Source: Rhizophagus clarus
Lineage: Eukaryota; Glomeromycota; Glomeromycetes; Glomerales; Glomeraceae
Direction: 5' to 3'
Length of the DNA stretch: 64,000 nt
Assembly (NCBI GenBank): GCA_015698045.1
Contig: BLAL01000025.1
Span: 434,001 to 498,000 of the forward strand
Below the pieces are notes generated by a model. The model made no database searches. It saw only the letters and a program-made list of their open reading frames with translations, and was not told the DNA's origin. The stretch's first letter is position 1. The number at the start of each line of letters is the position of its first letter. Shown piece after piece: positions 12,760-25,089 of the stretch. Position numbers and translations under genes: made by a program.

Positions 12760-13177
12760 AATAAAATAATTAATTATAAATTATTAATTTAATTATATAA
12801 TATTATAAAACTAAAAATACAATATTTACATAAATTAATGAGTGAATGATGGTATATAATTAAAATAAGCGAAAAGTTATTATTTAAATTAATGAATGTA
12901 GTAATGAATGTAAACTTATGCTAAAATAATAAATACTAATTAATGCTTTTTTTTGTTTTTTTTTAATTAACCTTTTTTCGTTGTTTAATAAGATACAAAT
13001 TATGATGACTATGAGCACATACAAAGAAAATAATTTTTCAGTTAGGTTTTTTACGTAAATTCGTTCAACAGGACATTACAGTTCCCCTCCTGACACGGAG
13101 CGCTTTTTGAGGAGTGATCCCGTATTTGGTAAATATGAATATTATGAATTATAATATAAATTCATAACGTGTTTACA
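10337..13177. other. 2.8-kb convergent intergenic region, mostly empty
   Basis: Between the stops of IBA57 (plus) and the SPRY gene (minus). Low-complexity AT-rich DNA with T/A palindromic tracts at 11430-11457 (T14/A14) and 12713-12757 (T10/A35). A 56-codon minus-strand frame is listed separately. Scattered GC-richer patches (for example near 12430-12480) may be old coding debris, but none could be assigned. Confidence 0.5.
11040..11210 (-). CDS. Small basic open frame, possible exon or gene remnant
   Basis: A 56-codon open stretch on the minus strand with no convincing ATG at its start, ending in TAG. The peptide is Lys-rich and includes HFNCDVYCNETSLELHKKY and LSKKTVMGHIKSY; the spacing of Cys and His is zinc-finger-like but does not match a known pattern exactly. 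Its composition looks more like protein than the surrounding AT-rich filler. It could be one exon of a decayed gene or chance. I do not recognise it. Confidence 0.2.
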   Translation of the reverse strand, partial: SKKNKFLKKKLHIHFNCDVYCNETSLELHKKYDLSKKTVMGHIKSYSNSRTKNDKY

Positions 13178-14813
13178 TCATTGGATTTCACCCTCTTCAA
13201 TATTTTCTTCTTCTATGCCTTGATTAACAATATTTTGAGGTATTATACCAGCAACGCTCATACCATTGGCTCGTCTGTATATAAATTCATCTTGACCAAA
13301 ATTGACTTTTAAGCTACAAATACCATCAGAACCAATTGTAGGGAACCAAACATGAAATAAACCGGTATAAGCAATGCCCAAATTTTTACCATTTTTAGTA
13401 AAGAAAACTTGACCAGTATTCGGGTAATAACCACAACCTATAACATCACCTATTTCCCCCCATTTTTCAGCATATTTTGTACCAGTTAAACCGTCATTAT
13501 GAAACTTTTTGCCTTCATCTGAATGATATCCAACCGAATTTGAATTACATCCAGTCAATCTAAAAAAAGTAAAAAAAAAAATGGGTTGGGAAATCGATCA
13601 AATTTATTTGAAAATCAAACAAGTATAATTACTCTAATACATACCTGAAAGTAGGATAAGGTTTTGTAGCAAGACCAATAGCAATTGTCGTTTTATCATT
13701 ATTTGGATTTGAAAGTATGGTTACTTCATAATAAAAAAACCAACTGTCAGTCGGTGGTTGTAAGGCGAAAGATTGTGGAGTATATGAAGGAGGCAGAGGT
13801 TGAGAAGAGGTAGAAGCAACGTCTATTATCGTATTTGTATTTATATTGGAAGTTGTTGGAGATGGAGGAAGCGGTGAGTTAGGAGAGAGTGGTGAGTTAG
13901 GAGAAAGTAAATGTAATTTTGAATCTATAGTCATAGGACTAATATTATTACTTGATTCATTATTATGATTTACATTCAAAGCGGTTGTATTTACGGACAA
14001 GTGGTTATTCCCTTTTTTACTATCATTATTAATCACGGGACTATGATTATTATTATTATTATTATTATTAATTGAAGGTAATTTAGAATATTCCATATCA
14101 AGTAAGGGGTAATTCGTTTGCATCATAGCATCTAATTTTGCATGAAAAGATAAAATGTGATCATTTGTAACACTGGCAATATTTAATTGCAAGATACTTG
14201 ATTCAGGTACAAATTTCCATGATTTAACTCCACCTAATTCTCTAATATAATTTAAATGTTCATGTGGTGGTAAAATTTCCTTTGGTGGATTATCTCTGGT
14301 AAATTGTTTTCCAGCTTTATATGCAGACCAATTTGATTCTTGTCTTAAAGCATGTTTATGTAATTCTGGGTTATAAGTATTATTATTATTATAAGAAGGT
14401 GGAGGTATATTATCATCTGGAATATTTATTGTATTATGAGTATGAGAAAGTGGTGGATATTGTATTTGTTGTTGAGTTTCTCTTTGTTGTTGTTCAGACA
14501 TTTGTAAATCATGTTCCCATTGATTAAGTATTTGTTGTGTATTTATATTACTTTCTAATCTTTCTTCTTTATATTGTTTTTTAATAAAATAACATCTCAA
14601 ACATCCACATCCACAAATACATAATAATATCGCTCCTACTAATGAAAATACTAAATAACAATAATTTCCACAATTTCTATCTCCATTATTACTATAATAC
14701 CAAAATACCCAGTATGAACTTGATCTAACAGGTGCTCCACATACCAAAGGTGATAGATACAATAATACCAGTATTATGAAGGTTAATATTTTATTGGACT
14801 CGAATTTTAACAT
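13178..14813 (-). CDS. Ssh4/Ear1-like membrane SPRY protein, probable Rsp5 ubiquitin-ligase adaptor
   Basis: Yeast Ssh4 and Ear1 are vacuole/endosome membrane adaptors that recruit the NEDD4-type ligase Rsp5 to cargo. Here two exons (complement of 13178-13559 and 13645-14813, 85-bp intron) give 517 codons (516 aa). Seen in order: a hydrophobic N-terminus (about residues 6-26, signal peptide or anchor), a short luminal part with Cys, a clear membrane segment (about 52-70, YCYLVFSLVGAILLCI), a Cys-rich juxtamembrane patch, and a long low-complexity Asn/Gln/Ser linker with two PPxY motifs (PPSY at about 138-141 and 341-344). The SPRY domain follows (from about residue 355: DSWFFYYEVTI, TTIAIGLATKPYP, VGYHSDEGKKFHNDG, VIGCGYYPNTGQVFFTKNG). 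The C-terminus is acidic. The PPxY motifs are what a WW-domain ligase binds. The Ssh4-type assignment comes from architecture. Confidence 0.85.
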
Positions 14814-15473
14814 TAATAGTATAAAAATAATGGGTTAAAAAATGTATATATATATATATGTGTTCGTAAAAAAAATATAAAAATATATAAAGATATATAT
14901 AAATATATTATACTGTATATATAATATGTAAAAAATAACTATGTAAATAAAATTTTTCGTAAAAGAAAGGACTTGTGGAACGATGAGTTTGTTTTGCTAG
15001 TGAAGTAAGTAGAAAGGCTAAAAATAGCCTTTCTACAAGGAAATTGAAATGTAAACTCTGGCAATTATATTTTGTTATTTTTGTTTTTTTTTTTAAAAAA
15101 AAAAAAAGATAAAAAAAAAAACAAAAATACAAAAGAAGGTAAAGGATTAAAAGGAAGAGAAAATAAAAAAAATGTTTCTGGGGAAGTAGTCTGGTAGATA
15201 TTTTATAATTTTATTTGTTATACAAGTTAATTATATAGCAAACAAGATTATGACGTATCACGTATGACTTAACTTATAACCCTATATTAATAAATTGTGG
15301 CGAGCCCCCTCTATCTATCTATATACAAGCCACAAATTTTAACGATTAGTGAAAAAGTTGAAAATTTTTTATTTCTTTCTTGTAACAAAAGTAAAAAAAT
15401 GTGAATTATTATACTATCTTCTGAAACATACTTGAAACTTATTGCAAAGTATTTATATTATTAAGTGTATGTG
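14814..15473. promoter_or_regulatory. Upstream region of the SPRY gene with T11/A12 palindrome
   Basis: Contains TATATATAT-type sequence just upstream of the minus-strand start (14840-14910) and a T11/A12 palindromic tract at 15084-15106, about 270 bp upstream of the start codon. Open frames here are low complexity. Promoter function is inferred from position. Confidence 0.35.
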
Positions 15474-15584
15474 ATGAATAAATATATTATTACTCTGATA
15501 TTCATATTATTAAATATATCAAATGCAGAATATTTTGATTCTTCAACTCATAAGAGAGGAATTATCCCACAATATGGAATTTAA
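15474..15584 (+). CDS. Possible 36-aa secreted peptide precursor with a Lys-Arg site
   Basis: A short ATG-to-TAA frame (37 codons). Residues 1-18 look like a classical signal peptide: a basic start, a hydrophobic core (YIITLIFILLNI) and a small-residue cleavage site after SNA. The remaining 18 residues are EYFDSSTHKR then GIIPQYGI, so a Kex2-type KR site would release an 8-residue peptide. In another frame just downstream a similar PKYG word occurs (near 15600-15620), so the frame may continue after an unseen intron or a frameshift. No family was recognised. Short frames of this kind arise by chance, so this stays a candidate. Confidence 0.35.
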   Translation: MNKYIITLIFILLNISNAEYFDSSTHKRGIIPQYGI

Positions 15585-17203
15585 TAGTCCAGAATCTATG
15601 CCGAAGTACGGTCAAAAGAATTAATTATAGAATTTGAAAAAAAGATCATGATCAATTCAACATAACTTGTTTATATATATATTTTATTCGATTGTTTGTT
15701 TGTTATGCATTAAACGCAGCAGGTACCGGTTTTTCATTATATTTATGACTTTTCTTACTGCCAATGATGAGACCATTATTACAATAGAATAATATTGTAT
15801 TGGGATGCTTACTAATATTTAATATTAAACTCTATTCGGGCAAACCGGAGATTATAATGGAAAAACCCATGGATAAATTGGGAAAATAATAACAATAAAT
15901 CTCCGTATTATTTCTGCTATAGTCTAGAACATAATTTTTTGTTTAAATTAAGTATAATAATTTTTTTTTTTTTCCTTTTTTTGAAGGATTTTGCCGGGAC
16001 CAGTCTAAGTCCGCCGAGCAGAGCCGAAATTATAAAGCTAACCCGAATTAGATCTTAAAATTTCCACATTTAATTATGCGTCATTAATTTTTGTATCGGT
16101 ATTCGGTATTATTTATAAACCGTACCTTCATGTATGAAATACATTTTATACAGACTACTTATCGGAAATTCCATCAGCACTGTTAATGTGTCAGTAAAGG
16201 TGCAAATCTTACCCATTTAAGTTAACCTTAATCAAATTTTTTAAGAAATGCATGACGAAAACACGAATCAATCAGGAAAAAAAATTACGTTGATTTAAAA
16301 AAATTGCGTGGCTGTGCATAAGAATTTAAAAATACACACTTTAGCCCAATCTCAAATAATAAATGAATGAGTACGTCAGCGCAAAACGATTGGTAATCAT
16401 TATGCGTTATTCACTAAAAGTTTTTTTAAAAAATTTATTTTTTTTTTTTTTTGTGTCATATATATATAAAAATTTAAAAATTCGGGGGGTAACAATTTTT
16501 TTATTATCACACCGAATTAAGTTCCCACTTTCTTCCATTTGCCTCACATAGCATAAACAAACGTAATGTTGATCCACACGTATAATGGTATTGTTAATAA
16601 AATTTCTAAATCTTCTTGTTCCTTTTCGTTACTAAAAATACAACTTGGCTTTTTGCATGATTTACACGATTTACACAAAATAAAATCACGAATTCGAAAC
16701 ATAACATTGGAAATAATTGGAATGTACTAAATATACTAGCAAATAATTTATTTAAAAAATTAACAGATGGGCTTTCGTCAGTTAAAAGGGAAAAGAATAA
16801 GAATTGATGGCTCATTGGAAAGATCAGGTCAAAAATAGCATAATACCGGCCAAAATCTAATCTGCAAATTTACTGCGCCACCTGATAGTAATGCGATAGT
16901 TCTAATACATTTAGATTTTTATCATTATTTGTATAACTGTATCTGTGGCGCCCACCTGTAAAAATAAATAAAATAAAAATGTAACGATATACCGCATCTC
17001 GAAAATCATAATCATTTTTTTTCTCTGCTACGAAATTCTTGCAATAGATCCGAAAATTACATCTAGTAAGCATAATTGCGAAAATTGTAACAGATATAAA
17101 AATGGAATGTAGTTCGTTTATTTCAAAAAATAACAGATGCGTTCAGCGAAAAAATTAGCATTAGGAGTAATTACAAAAGTCTACATATAATGAAATTAAC
17201 AAA
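15585..17203. other. Intergenic region before the CRN gene, no supported gene
   Basis: AT-rich, 1.6 kb. A minus-strand stretch at about 16870-17073 has an open frame interrupted by a T-rich run ending in TTACAG that could be a splice acceptor, then GGRHRYSYTNND. It matches nothing I know and may be a gene fragment or chance. A GC-richer patch near 15985-16030 is unassigned. Confidence 0.4.
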
Positions 17204-19202
17204 TTAATATTCAAGATTTACGCATAATGCGTACTGTTTTATGTCATAAATCCAAGAGTCGAATACTTTTCCTTCCCCCTTATTCTCATAAGACTGTTTT
17301 CTTTTGAATGTTTTAAATATTTCTCTTGGCAAGACAAAGTAAATACAGACGCCAAAATTTTCATCCAAGATATCCTTTATAGCTCTCAATCCATCTTGCT
17401 TTATACTATGCTTCCTAGAAACGGTAACTTGAAATAGATTATTTGTAGGAGCATAACTATCTATGCTTTCGAAAGTCTTCGAAGTTAGTCGGAAATATTT
17501 TGCTTGTCCTTGTATCTCCCCGATATTACCAAAAGATTTTTCTTCTAGATAACCAAAACTATGAATATCTTCAGATCCTGTACCATCATCTGTGAGTTCA
17601 CGTACTTCAAAGTCCCCTCCTTGACGAATTATCGTATGCGCGATCATTTCAAACAACGTTCCACGAAAGCCCCCCAATTGCGATATGTCCTTTGAATTAT
17701 TGATAAAATCAAATAGTTCCTTTTTATGATTTAATTGTAATTGTTCTAAGCATCTATCTGCCACATATTTTGTTGCAAAGAAGCAGGTTGATGTTGTATA
17801 TGACGAAAATTTACCCATGTTCTCAATATTGGTATTTATGTGGATTAATTTATGAGTATACTCATCACCTGCGAGGACTTGTCCTTGGTGATAGAGTATT
17901 TCTGATTTAACTGATTTAATTGCTTTTTTGACAGCCATTTCAATATCTTCCAGTGACATTGTAAAAATCCACCTTGCAATCCCACCGCATACATTGAACT
18001 TATCTTTCAAGGATTCTAGAGTCAATTTTCCTTTAAATAGATGGTTCCAACAGTCTTCAAGCTCATATTCATTCCACGTTGGCATGAATAGTTCTCTGCA
18101 GCACTGCTTTGCAAAATCTCCAATTATTGCTTTCTTTGGTGAACTCACCATAATTAACTTTCCGTTCGAAAAATCATGACCTACTTGGTCTCTTTTTCCA
18201 TCGATTATACACCAGACATTCTTTTCTTCCGCTATTTGTCTGTATTGTACCTTGCTACGTATATATTCTAAATCACCTGAAGGATAAACTAACACCGTAA
18301 CAGTTTCATAGTCTAACAAAACTTTTTTATTCTCTTTAAGGAGCACTACTAGCATTAACCTTCCAAAGAGTGTTTTTCCGATACCTGGATTTCCGGTAAT
18401 GAGGTATCGCTTGAATTTTGTATCTTCTAATATAAAATTACATAAATGCTTGTAGCACTCTCGATTATAAATATCCATATCTCCATCATCCCCTGGCAAT
18501 CCTGGAATTTTGAACTTCTTGTCTGTTGTGACAATTTCTGGTAAGCTATCGATTAAATTTCGAAACCTTATATCATCTGGAAAAGATACAAATCAAATTA
18601 GGATTTTTATTATCCTTTAATAAAGGTGAACATTAAAGAAAGATACCTTGTTGCCGTCGCTTTTTTGCTCTATTATCTTCCTCGTCTTCCTCCACATTCC
18701 TTTTTACTAATCAAATAAAAAATAATTATAGGATGTGAGATAACACGAATTTCTTGTTCGAGGGGTAAACCATTGGGAGACACTTACTAGTAATGACGGG
18801 GATGACGGTGATGATGTGGACGTTGAATTTTGCAAATTTATTATCTAATTCGTTTTGAAAATATCTTTCGAACGGTTCTTCAGATTCCATTTCTTCTCCG
18901 TGAAGTTTTTGCTTAATGTCTTCATTGGTAGAAATATTTTTATCTTTGATTTCTTGTTTTTTGACATTAACTTTCCAGAGTCTCAGTTCGCGAATGACAG
19001 AAACATCAGCATTAGGACACATAAATTCTCTGAGGTATCCAACTGTTAAATCATCTAAGGCGATTTTTTTATTGTTAATATTGACAAACTTTTCATAATT
19101 GTCTGAGAGAATTGGAAGCGGAAATGATGTTATGTTAGGAGTATCACTGTTAGAAGTATAAGTATTACTTGAGAGTACGCAACAATTGAACGACTTTTCC
19201 AT
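17204..19202 (-). CDS. Crinkler (CRN)-family protein, P-loop NTPase plus nuclease-like C-terminus
   Basis: Three exons, complement of 17204-18576, 18647-18706 and 18788-19202, total 1848 nt = 616 codons (615 aa); phases agree at both introns. The N-terminus (about 1-140) resembles the CRN ubiquitin-like header: VGYLREFMC, ELRLWKVNV, then FAKFNVHIITVIP. Exon 2 encodes an acidic/basic linker ending AKKRRQQ, a likely nuclear signal. Exon 3 carries a P-loop NTPase with Walker A GNPGIGKT (about 220-227) and a Walker B-like VWCIIDG (about 279-285). The C-terminal region has RGTLFEMIAH, FGNIGEIQGQAKYF and LFQVTVSRKHSIKQDGL, which fits the REase-like nuclease of many CRNs. CRNs are secreted or nuclear effectors in oomycetes and are expanded in Rhizophagus. 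No classical signal peptide was seen. The gene sits at the edge of the transposon-rich half. Family assignment is firm; catalytic details are inferred. Confidence 0.86.
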
Positions 19203-19751
19203 TTTGATGATAGAGCTATAGAAGCGATAAAAACAAGTAAGTTAAAAGAAGGTTGCCTTTGAGGGTATATATACACTTTATTTGACATAGGTGATAATGA
19301 ATAATAATTACACCTGGGATGACATTTTCAAATTTTTTGAGGATAATGAGTAATAATAAATACCTAATCATAAAATTATTAAATACCAAAACTTTTACAT
19401 ATTTTAAAACAGATTTACACGCAAATTAAGAGTCAAATGCTAGTTATAATTACATGATCACTTTGAGTTATGACATGAAATGAGACGTCATATGTTATCA
19501 CATACCTTTTTCCATGGTGAGCATTTATGATCAAATCATTGAATTTCTCTGACATTTTAACATGTATTGGAAGCAAATTATGACGAAGTATTGATTGCAA
19601 AAACTCTTAGTTGGTTCAGACTTTTACTTAAATGATATTATTTTTGAGCGAATACACAAAATAAAAATTTTTTCGCCAGAACAAATAATCTGGATATTTA
19701 TGTAAAATTTTTGTTGATCTGCCGATCTAACAGAGAAATTTAGCTTTTTAC
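19203..19751. other. Intergenic DNA upstream of CRN, nothing further seen
   Basis: About 550 bp of AT-rich DNA with short ATAATGA-type repeats. Apart from the TATA-like element, no feature could be supported. Confidence 0.4.
19264..19277 (-). promoter_or_regulatory. TATA-box-like element upstream of the CRN gene
   Basis: Read on the minus strand, a GTATATATACC-type element lies about 65-70 bp upstream of the CRN start codon at 19202, a plausible distance for a TATA box. No other core element was identified. Confidence 0.35.
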
Positions 19752-20075
19752 TTAGCCGTGAACTTGTTTAAAAAAAGAGACCGAAGTATAGAAGTGTTGA
19801 AGAATTACTTTTTTACACAAATAAAGTATACAAGAAAATGGCTTCAAGATGACTATTTTTTTCTCGCAGATTTCAATATCATAAAATTTCAGTGCAAGGT
19901 TAATTTTATTATCCATTGATTTATCTTCCAACACTGCATACCCCATACTGGACCATGGAGTGAAATAGTATGTATTAGTAGTGCTAAGCCAGTTCTTTAA
20001 ATGCTTATAAGGATAAGCAAGCGGTATAAATATAGTAAGCAGAAGGAATTTTGTATACGTTAAATAATAAATGAT
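19752..20075 (-). pseudogene. Open coding-like fragment of unknown family
   Basis: A 107-codon minus-strand frame, open from a TAA at its 5' side to a TAA at 19752. It has protein-like composition on both sides of an internal ATG at 19946: PLAYPYKHLKNWL, YYFTPWSSMGYAVLEDK, INLALKFYDIEICEKK. It has no start at its 5' end, so it is either one exon or a remnant. I do not recognise the family; the boundary position between genes and transposons fits a decaying copy. Confidence 0.3.
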
Positions 20076-21992
20076 TTACTAATAAAAATTACAAAGGTTA
20101 CACGAAATTAAAAAAATTAACGTAAATAATTTGAATACGAAAATGTGTTTCTAGCATATATACTGTACATATGTATCAACTACAAAAAAAAAATCAAAAA
20201 TAAATAACGAGTTAGATTTATTATTAATAATTTAAATTTTATTAATATTCTAAAAATGCTATCCAAAAATTTTTACAATGAAGCAAATATATGTAAATTA
20301 TATTAAATATGTTTAACATATTTAATATATATAACATACCTTATATATTGAATAAATTAAACATATTGCATATATTGCATATTAGTCACTGGTCAAATTA
20401 TGAAAGAAAAGGGAAAATTTTTTTTATTAAAATTTGCAAAAAAAAAATTTATGGCACAGTATCCTCTTTAAATATATAAATATATAGATACTAACTGTTA
20501 ATCCATTGCTTTGCAATGGTAAATTTTGGTTAGACAAAATAACATATAGCAAATTCAACCATGTGTTTCTAAAATCATATGAAAGAATTTTGTAGTAGAT
20601 AATCTAAAATATATGTGGCTGAATATTTTAACAATCTCTGATCATGGTAGTATTTAACTTCAACATATTTAAAATTTACTGTGAATTATATCTTATAAAT
20701 AAAAGTATTTCTTTGCATCTTATAAAATATGTTCATATGCTATGTTACTTAATAACAGATTATTGTTTCTGCATAATATGTACTGCAAGCATTACAAAGA
20801 TATAAGTTTCAAATTCAAAGTATATTTGTTTATTTGTTAACATACAGAGGGCAATCAATATTATATGGACATTTAAAGATATTTCAGTATCTAGTAATTA
20901 AAATTCCATGATTTTATATTCATTAGATACACCTCATTTAGAGGATTCGAATGATAATAAAATTGTCTTTGTATGATCAATATCCAGTGTACAGTTACAT
21001 TTTAAAAATTTAGATGTGAATTTTTAGTTATTTATATGGTGTACTATAGGAGCCAAAAATGCAATTTTCTTTTTTTGAATTTTTGATTTTTGAATTTTTT
21101 GATTTTTGTATTATGTAATGATTATGTAATGTCTAAATATAATAATTTTATTATGTAAGCTTTTATATTTAAAAATCTGTGCAACTGGAATTTACACAAA
21201 TTTCCTTATTAGGAATGCCTGATTATATATTTGTATTATATAAGCATATTTTACATAAGCAATTACTCACATAATTAATATTCTGTATTATATGGTGCTT
21301 ATTTTTGATATATGATGATGTAGTACTGTGGTTTTGATTTAAATCTTTATGATATTATCATAATAAAATTATTAATATAACATAAAATTTAAATAAAATT
21401 ATCAATAAAAAATAATCTATGATAAGTAGAAAAATTTGATTTTATTAATACTGTAAAATTTAAAAATAATGATTTTTTATTAAAAAATTGAACCTGCTGA
21501 TTAATTTGAAAATTGCTAAATAATTCATTAAACAAAATCTTTTGTATTCATTAATAAGATAAAAAGGATTTTTTACATTAATAAATAAAAAATCATTTTT
21601 TTTGGTAAAAATAAATAGGAGTTAACTTTTAAAAAATAATTTAACTGTTAAATAAATTTTTGAATATAAATAATTAAGTTATATTACAGAATTTTTAACT
21701 GTTAAATAAATTTTGAATATAAATAATTAAGTTATGTTACAGAATTTTAACTGAAATTTTTTTTAAATTAAAAAAAATTAGCCAATTAAAAATTTTATTT
21801 AACTGAAATTTTTTTTAAATTAAAAAAAATTAGTCAATTAAAAATTTTACATGATCACGTAATAGAGGGTCATCATAGTAATAGGGTCACTAAATAATAA
21901 CATCTATAATATAAATATAATAAATAAATCAAATAAATATAATAAATCATATTAATGAGAGTACTCATATATAGTTAAAAGTAATTACTTTG
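20076..21992. other. AT-rich DNA between the last host gene and the palindrome
   Basis: Very AT-rich sequence with no open frames of note. Words such as TTTTTGAATTTTTGATTTTTG recur near 21070-21110. Tandem duplications at 21648-21848 are listed separately. No target duplications or terminal repeats were recognised. Confidence 0.4.
21648..21848. repeat. Two adjacent short tandem duplications
   Basis: A roughly 55-bp unit (TTGAATATAAATAATTAAG... TACAGAATTTTTAACTG) is present twice side by side, followed immediately by a roughly 50-bp unit (AACTGAAATTTTTTTTAAA... AAAATTAG) also present twice. Copies are nearly identical, so they are young. They lie just outside the left arm of the large palindrome. 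Confidence 0.7.
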
Positions 21993-24558
21993 TAATCTTT
22001 TCTTTACTTAATAAATGAATATAAGGCTTTAATATCAAAAAAAAAATCATATTAATTATATTAATCAGATTGATCATATTATTATGATTATTATAATTAT
22101 TATGATTATTATAACTATCATGATTATTCTAACTATCATGATTATTTCGATTATTATAACTATTATGACTATTGTAATTATTATAACTATTATAATCAAA
22201 CAATTTTTAACTTTTACAATGTATTTAAATATTAATAGTTAAATTTAGAATTGAAAAAAAGAGCAGATGTTTAAACTGGTATAGACTGGGAGTATTATAT
22301 ATAAAATAAAAATGATTATTATCTAAACTAATAAATATAAATACAATTATAATACCGAAAAAAAAAAAAAAAAAGAATTAAAAAAAACAAAAAAATATTA
22401 TTTTTACTGTATTTTAATAGGTAATTTTAAATCTAAACAATAAGTTAGTTTAAAGTTTTTTAATTAGTATTCTTATGTAAATACAAATATAGTATATTAA
22501 TATATAATTATTTTTTATTTTTTATTTTTTTTTTTTTAAAAAAAAAACCTTTAATTATTATTATTAGTTTATTAATTAAAATATTTTTTATAATAAAAAT
22601 TATTTTAAATAATATCAATCATTAAAATTAGTGATATCAGAAAATTTTTTTGAGTTTTATCTTTCATTCTAAATATTTTTTGAGATCTATTAATATTTTC
22701 TGCTATACATAAAATATTTTCATCATCCAGATATTATAATTTTAGAATCATTAGAATTAAATTCTGCACTTAAAATTGGTAAATCATTAAAAATTACTGA
22801 TTGAATTTTTAGATTTTTTTTTTATTCACTTTTATTCATTTAGATAAATTATTACACATATTTGAGAATATAAAAGCAGGATATCTAAAAACAAACCTGA
22901 AATAACTATATTATTTTATCTAATCTTACAATCATTATTACTTGTGAGTTTAGATGAAATTTCAGAAACTGAATCACATACTAATAGTCAAATATGATAA
23001 AATTTATGAATTTATGTTTAATATCATAGATTAAATAAAAAATAAATAACTTATAAATATGATTCTTAGTTAGTATCTTGCATTTAGTGAATTTCAAACT
23101 TGTTTGCTTTTAATTTTCATTTTAAATTCATGCTATACTTTACCAATGATTCATCAATATTCTTATTTAAAGAATTTATTTTTTTAATATTAGATGAATT
23201 TTTATTAATGATTTTATTTTCAGCTTGTATTTCTATTTAAATGGTATAATAACCTATTTTGGTGTTAGATAAAGTTTTTTAAATCTTTAAAAAAAAATGA
23301 TTTTAAATATCTAGATAACAATCAGAAATAGTAATATTTTAAAAAAATTAATTACTGATTTTTTAATCTTATTTCATATTAATCATTAGATATTATATCT
23401 TCTTCTTTAATTACTCTTAACTTTTTTAACTTATTTTTGCTTTTTAAAAAAATAATAATATTTTCATCATCAGAATCTTGTTATTTACTATTAATTTTAA
23501 ATATTAGTTTATACAAATATATATTATATAAGCAAAAAGAAGAAAATTATATATTTCCATTTTTTATTTCTGACTCTTTGCTATTATAATTATGATTTCT
23601 CACTTTTGTAACCATATTATTATCATAAGTTTTAGATAAAATGTTAATAATGTAAAGTACTAGTGATATAATATCAAAGTGTATAGCTTTAGCAGTAATA
23701 TTTAATCAATTAAAAAAGATAAATATGTATAAATTATATATTAAATATAATTATAGAAACTTACAGAAATATTTTTATTTGCAATTTCAGTAAAAGTTTC
23801 AAATTTTTTTTACCTGATTCTAGAAACTTTTTCTTCTATTTTAATACATTATTCTTTTATCTAATATTTTGTTTTATATTAATATTTGATTTATATAAAT
23901 TCTTAAATATTAATACTTCTAATTCTAATTTCAAATTTTGATAAATATCTTTTGTACTTTTACTATAATTTATTTAAGTTAATGAATTTACCAATTATTA
24001 CATCAAGAGGATTGTATAGATCTTTTTTGATATTATTATTAACATCTTTTTTTATTAATACAGATACATTGCTGTTATTCAGCTTTATTGCTATTTTTTA
24101 TTAAGATATTTTTAATAATAAAAAAATTATGACTGAATCATATACTATATAAAGTCATGATTGTTATCGTCACATAATAATTCAGATAATCTTATTGGTT
24201 ATCTTGTTGAAACTTAAGATTATTGACAAAAAAATTTTAGTATCATAAAATTATTTAATTACTTCAAAATAAAACAGATAGACTGCTATAATAAGCAGCA
24301 TGTTTATACCTTTTAAAATACATAAAATATTAAAGTATTACTGTATTTTTTCATTTGTACTATTGAATAGAAGAAATAAAAGAGTATTACCATTAATATT
24401 GCAAAAAAGGTATATGTTGCAAATAAATAATGCTACAATACAAAACTTATAAATATAATTTAAATATTAAATTTTATCTTTATTAATGACTTTATTTTTT
24501 AAAAACTTATTATATGATTAATTTTTCACAAGTTAATAATGACAATTTAAGCAACAAA

Positions 24559-24789
24559 ATTAAAAGGAAAAATAAATTAAAAAAATACTGGTTAGATGAA
24601 TTTCAAACTTCAAAATTAATATAAAAAAGAAAATTTTCATCATTTATATATAATTTGTTTATATATTTAATTAAAGTATTTGAATATTATAATTTACCAG
24701 TACAAGCTATAAAAATTATAAGAGAATTATATCAAATGTGTTCAAAATATTATAATGATAATAAAGAATTTTATATTAGTAGTAAGTGA
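24559..24789 (+). pseudogene. Coding-like remnant inside the palindrome arm
   Basis: A 76-codon frame with one internal TAA and a terminal TGA, with protein-like content (KKYWLDEFQTSKL, YYNLPVQAIKIIRELYQMC, SKYYNDNKEFYIS). The mirrored copy is on the minus strand near 41,330-41,560. Family not recognised. Conservation between arms only shows common descent, not function. Confidence 0.3.
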
Positions 24790-25089
24790 ACTTTTAAAAA
24801 TATATTTTTTTTAAGAGTAAATTTATTCTTCATCCTGAATAAGATCTAATATTGCTTATCCTTATCACATGATAAATATTTTTGATTAGCTAATTTTTGA
24901 TTGGCTAATTTTTTTAACTTAAAATTTAAAATATAAAAAATTTTCTGTTAAAAAAAATTCTATAGTATAAAACACAACTTTTTATGTTACAAAATATTTG
25001 TATATTTATTCCTTTAAAGTTTATTAAATAGAAGAGCAAAATATATTATTCAAAACTAAAACTTAAGTTTATTGTATTCAAAGCTAAAA

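Noticed and set aside
17928-18179. Plus-strand frame of 83 codons in the CRN gene
   Set aside because: Antisense shadow of the P-loop region.
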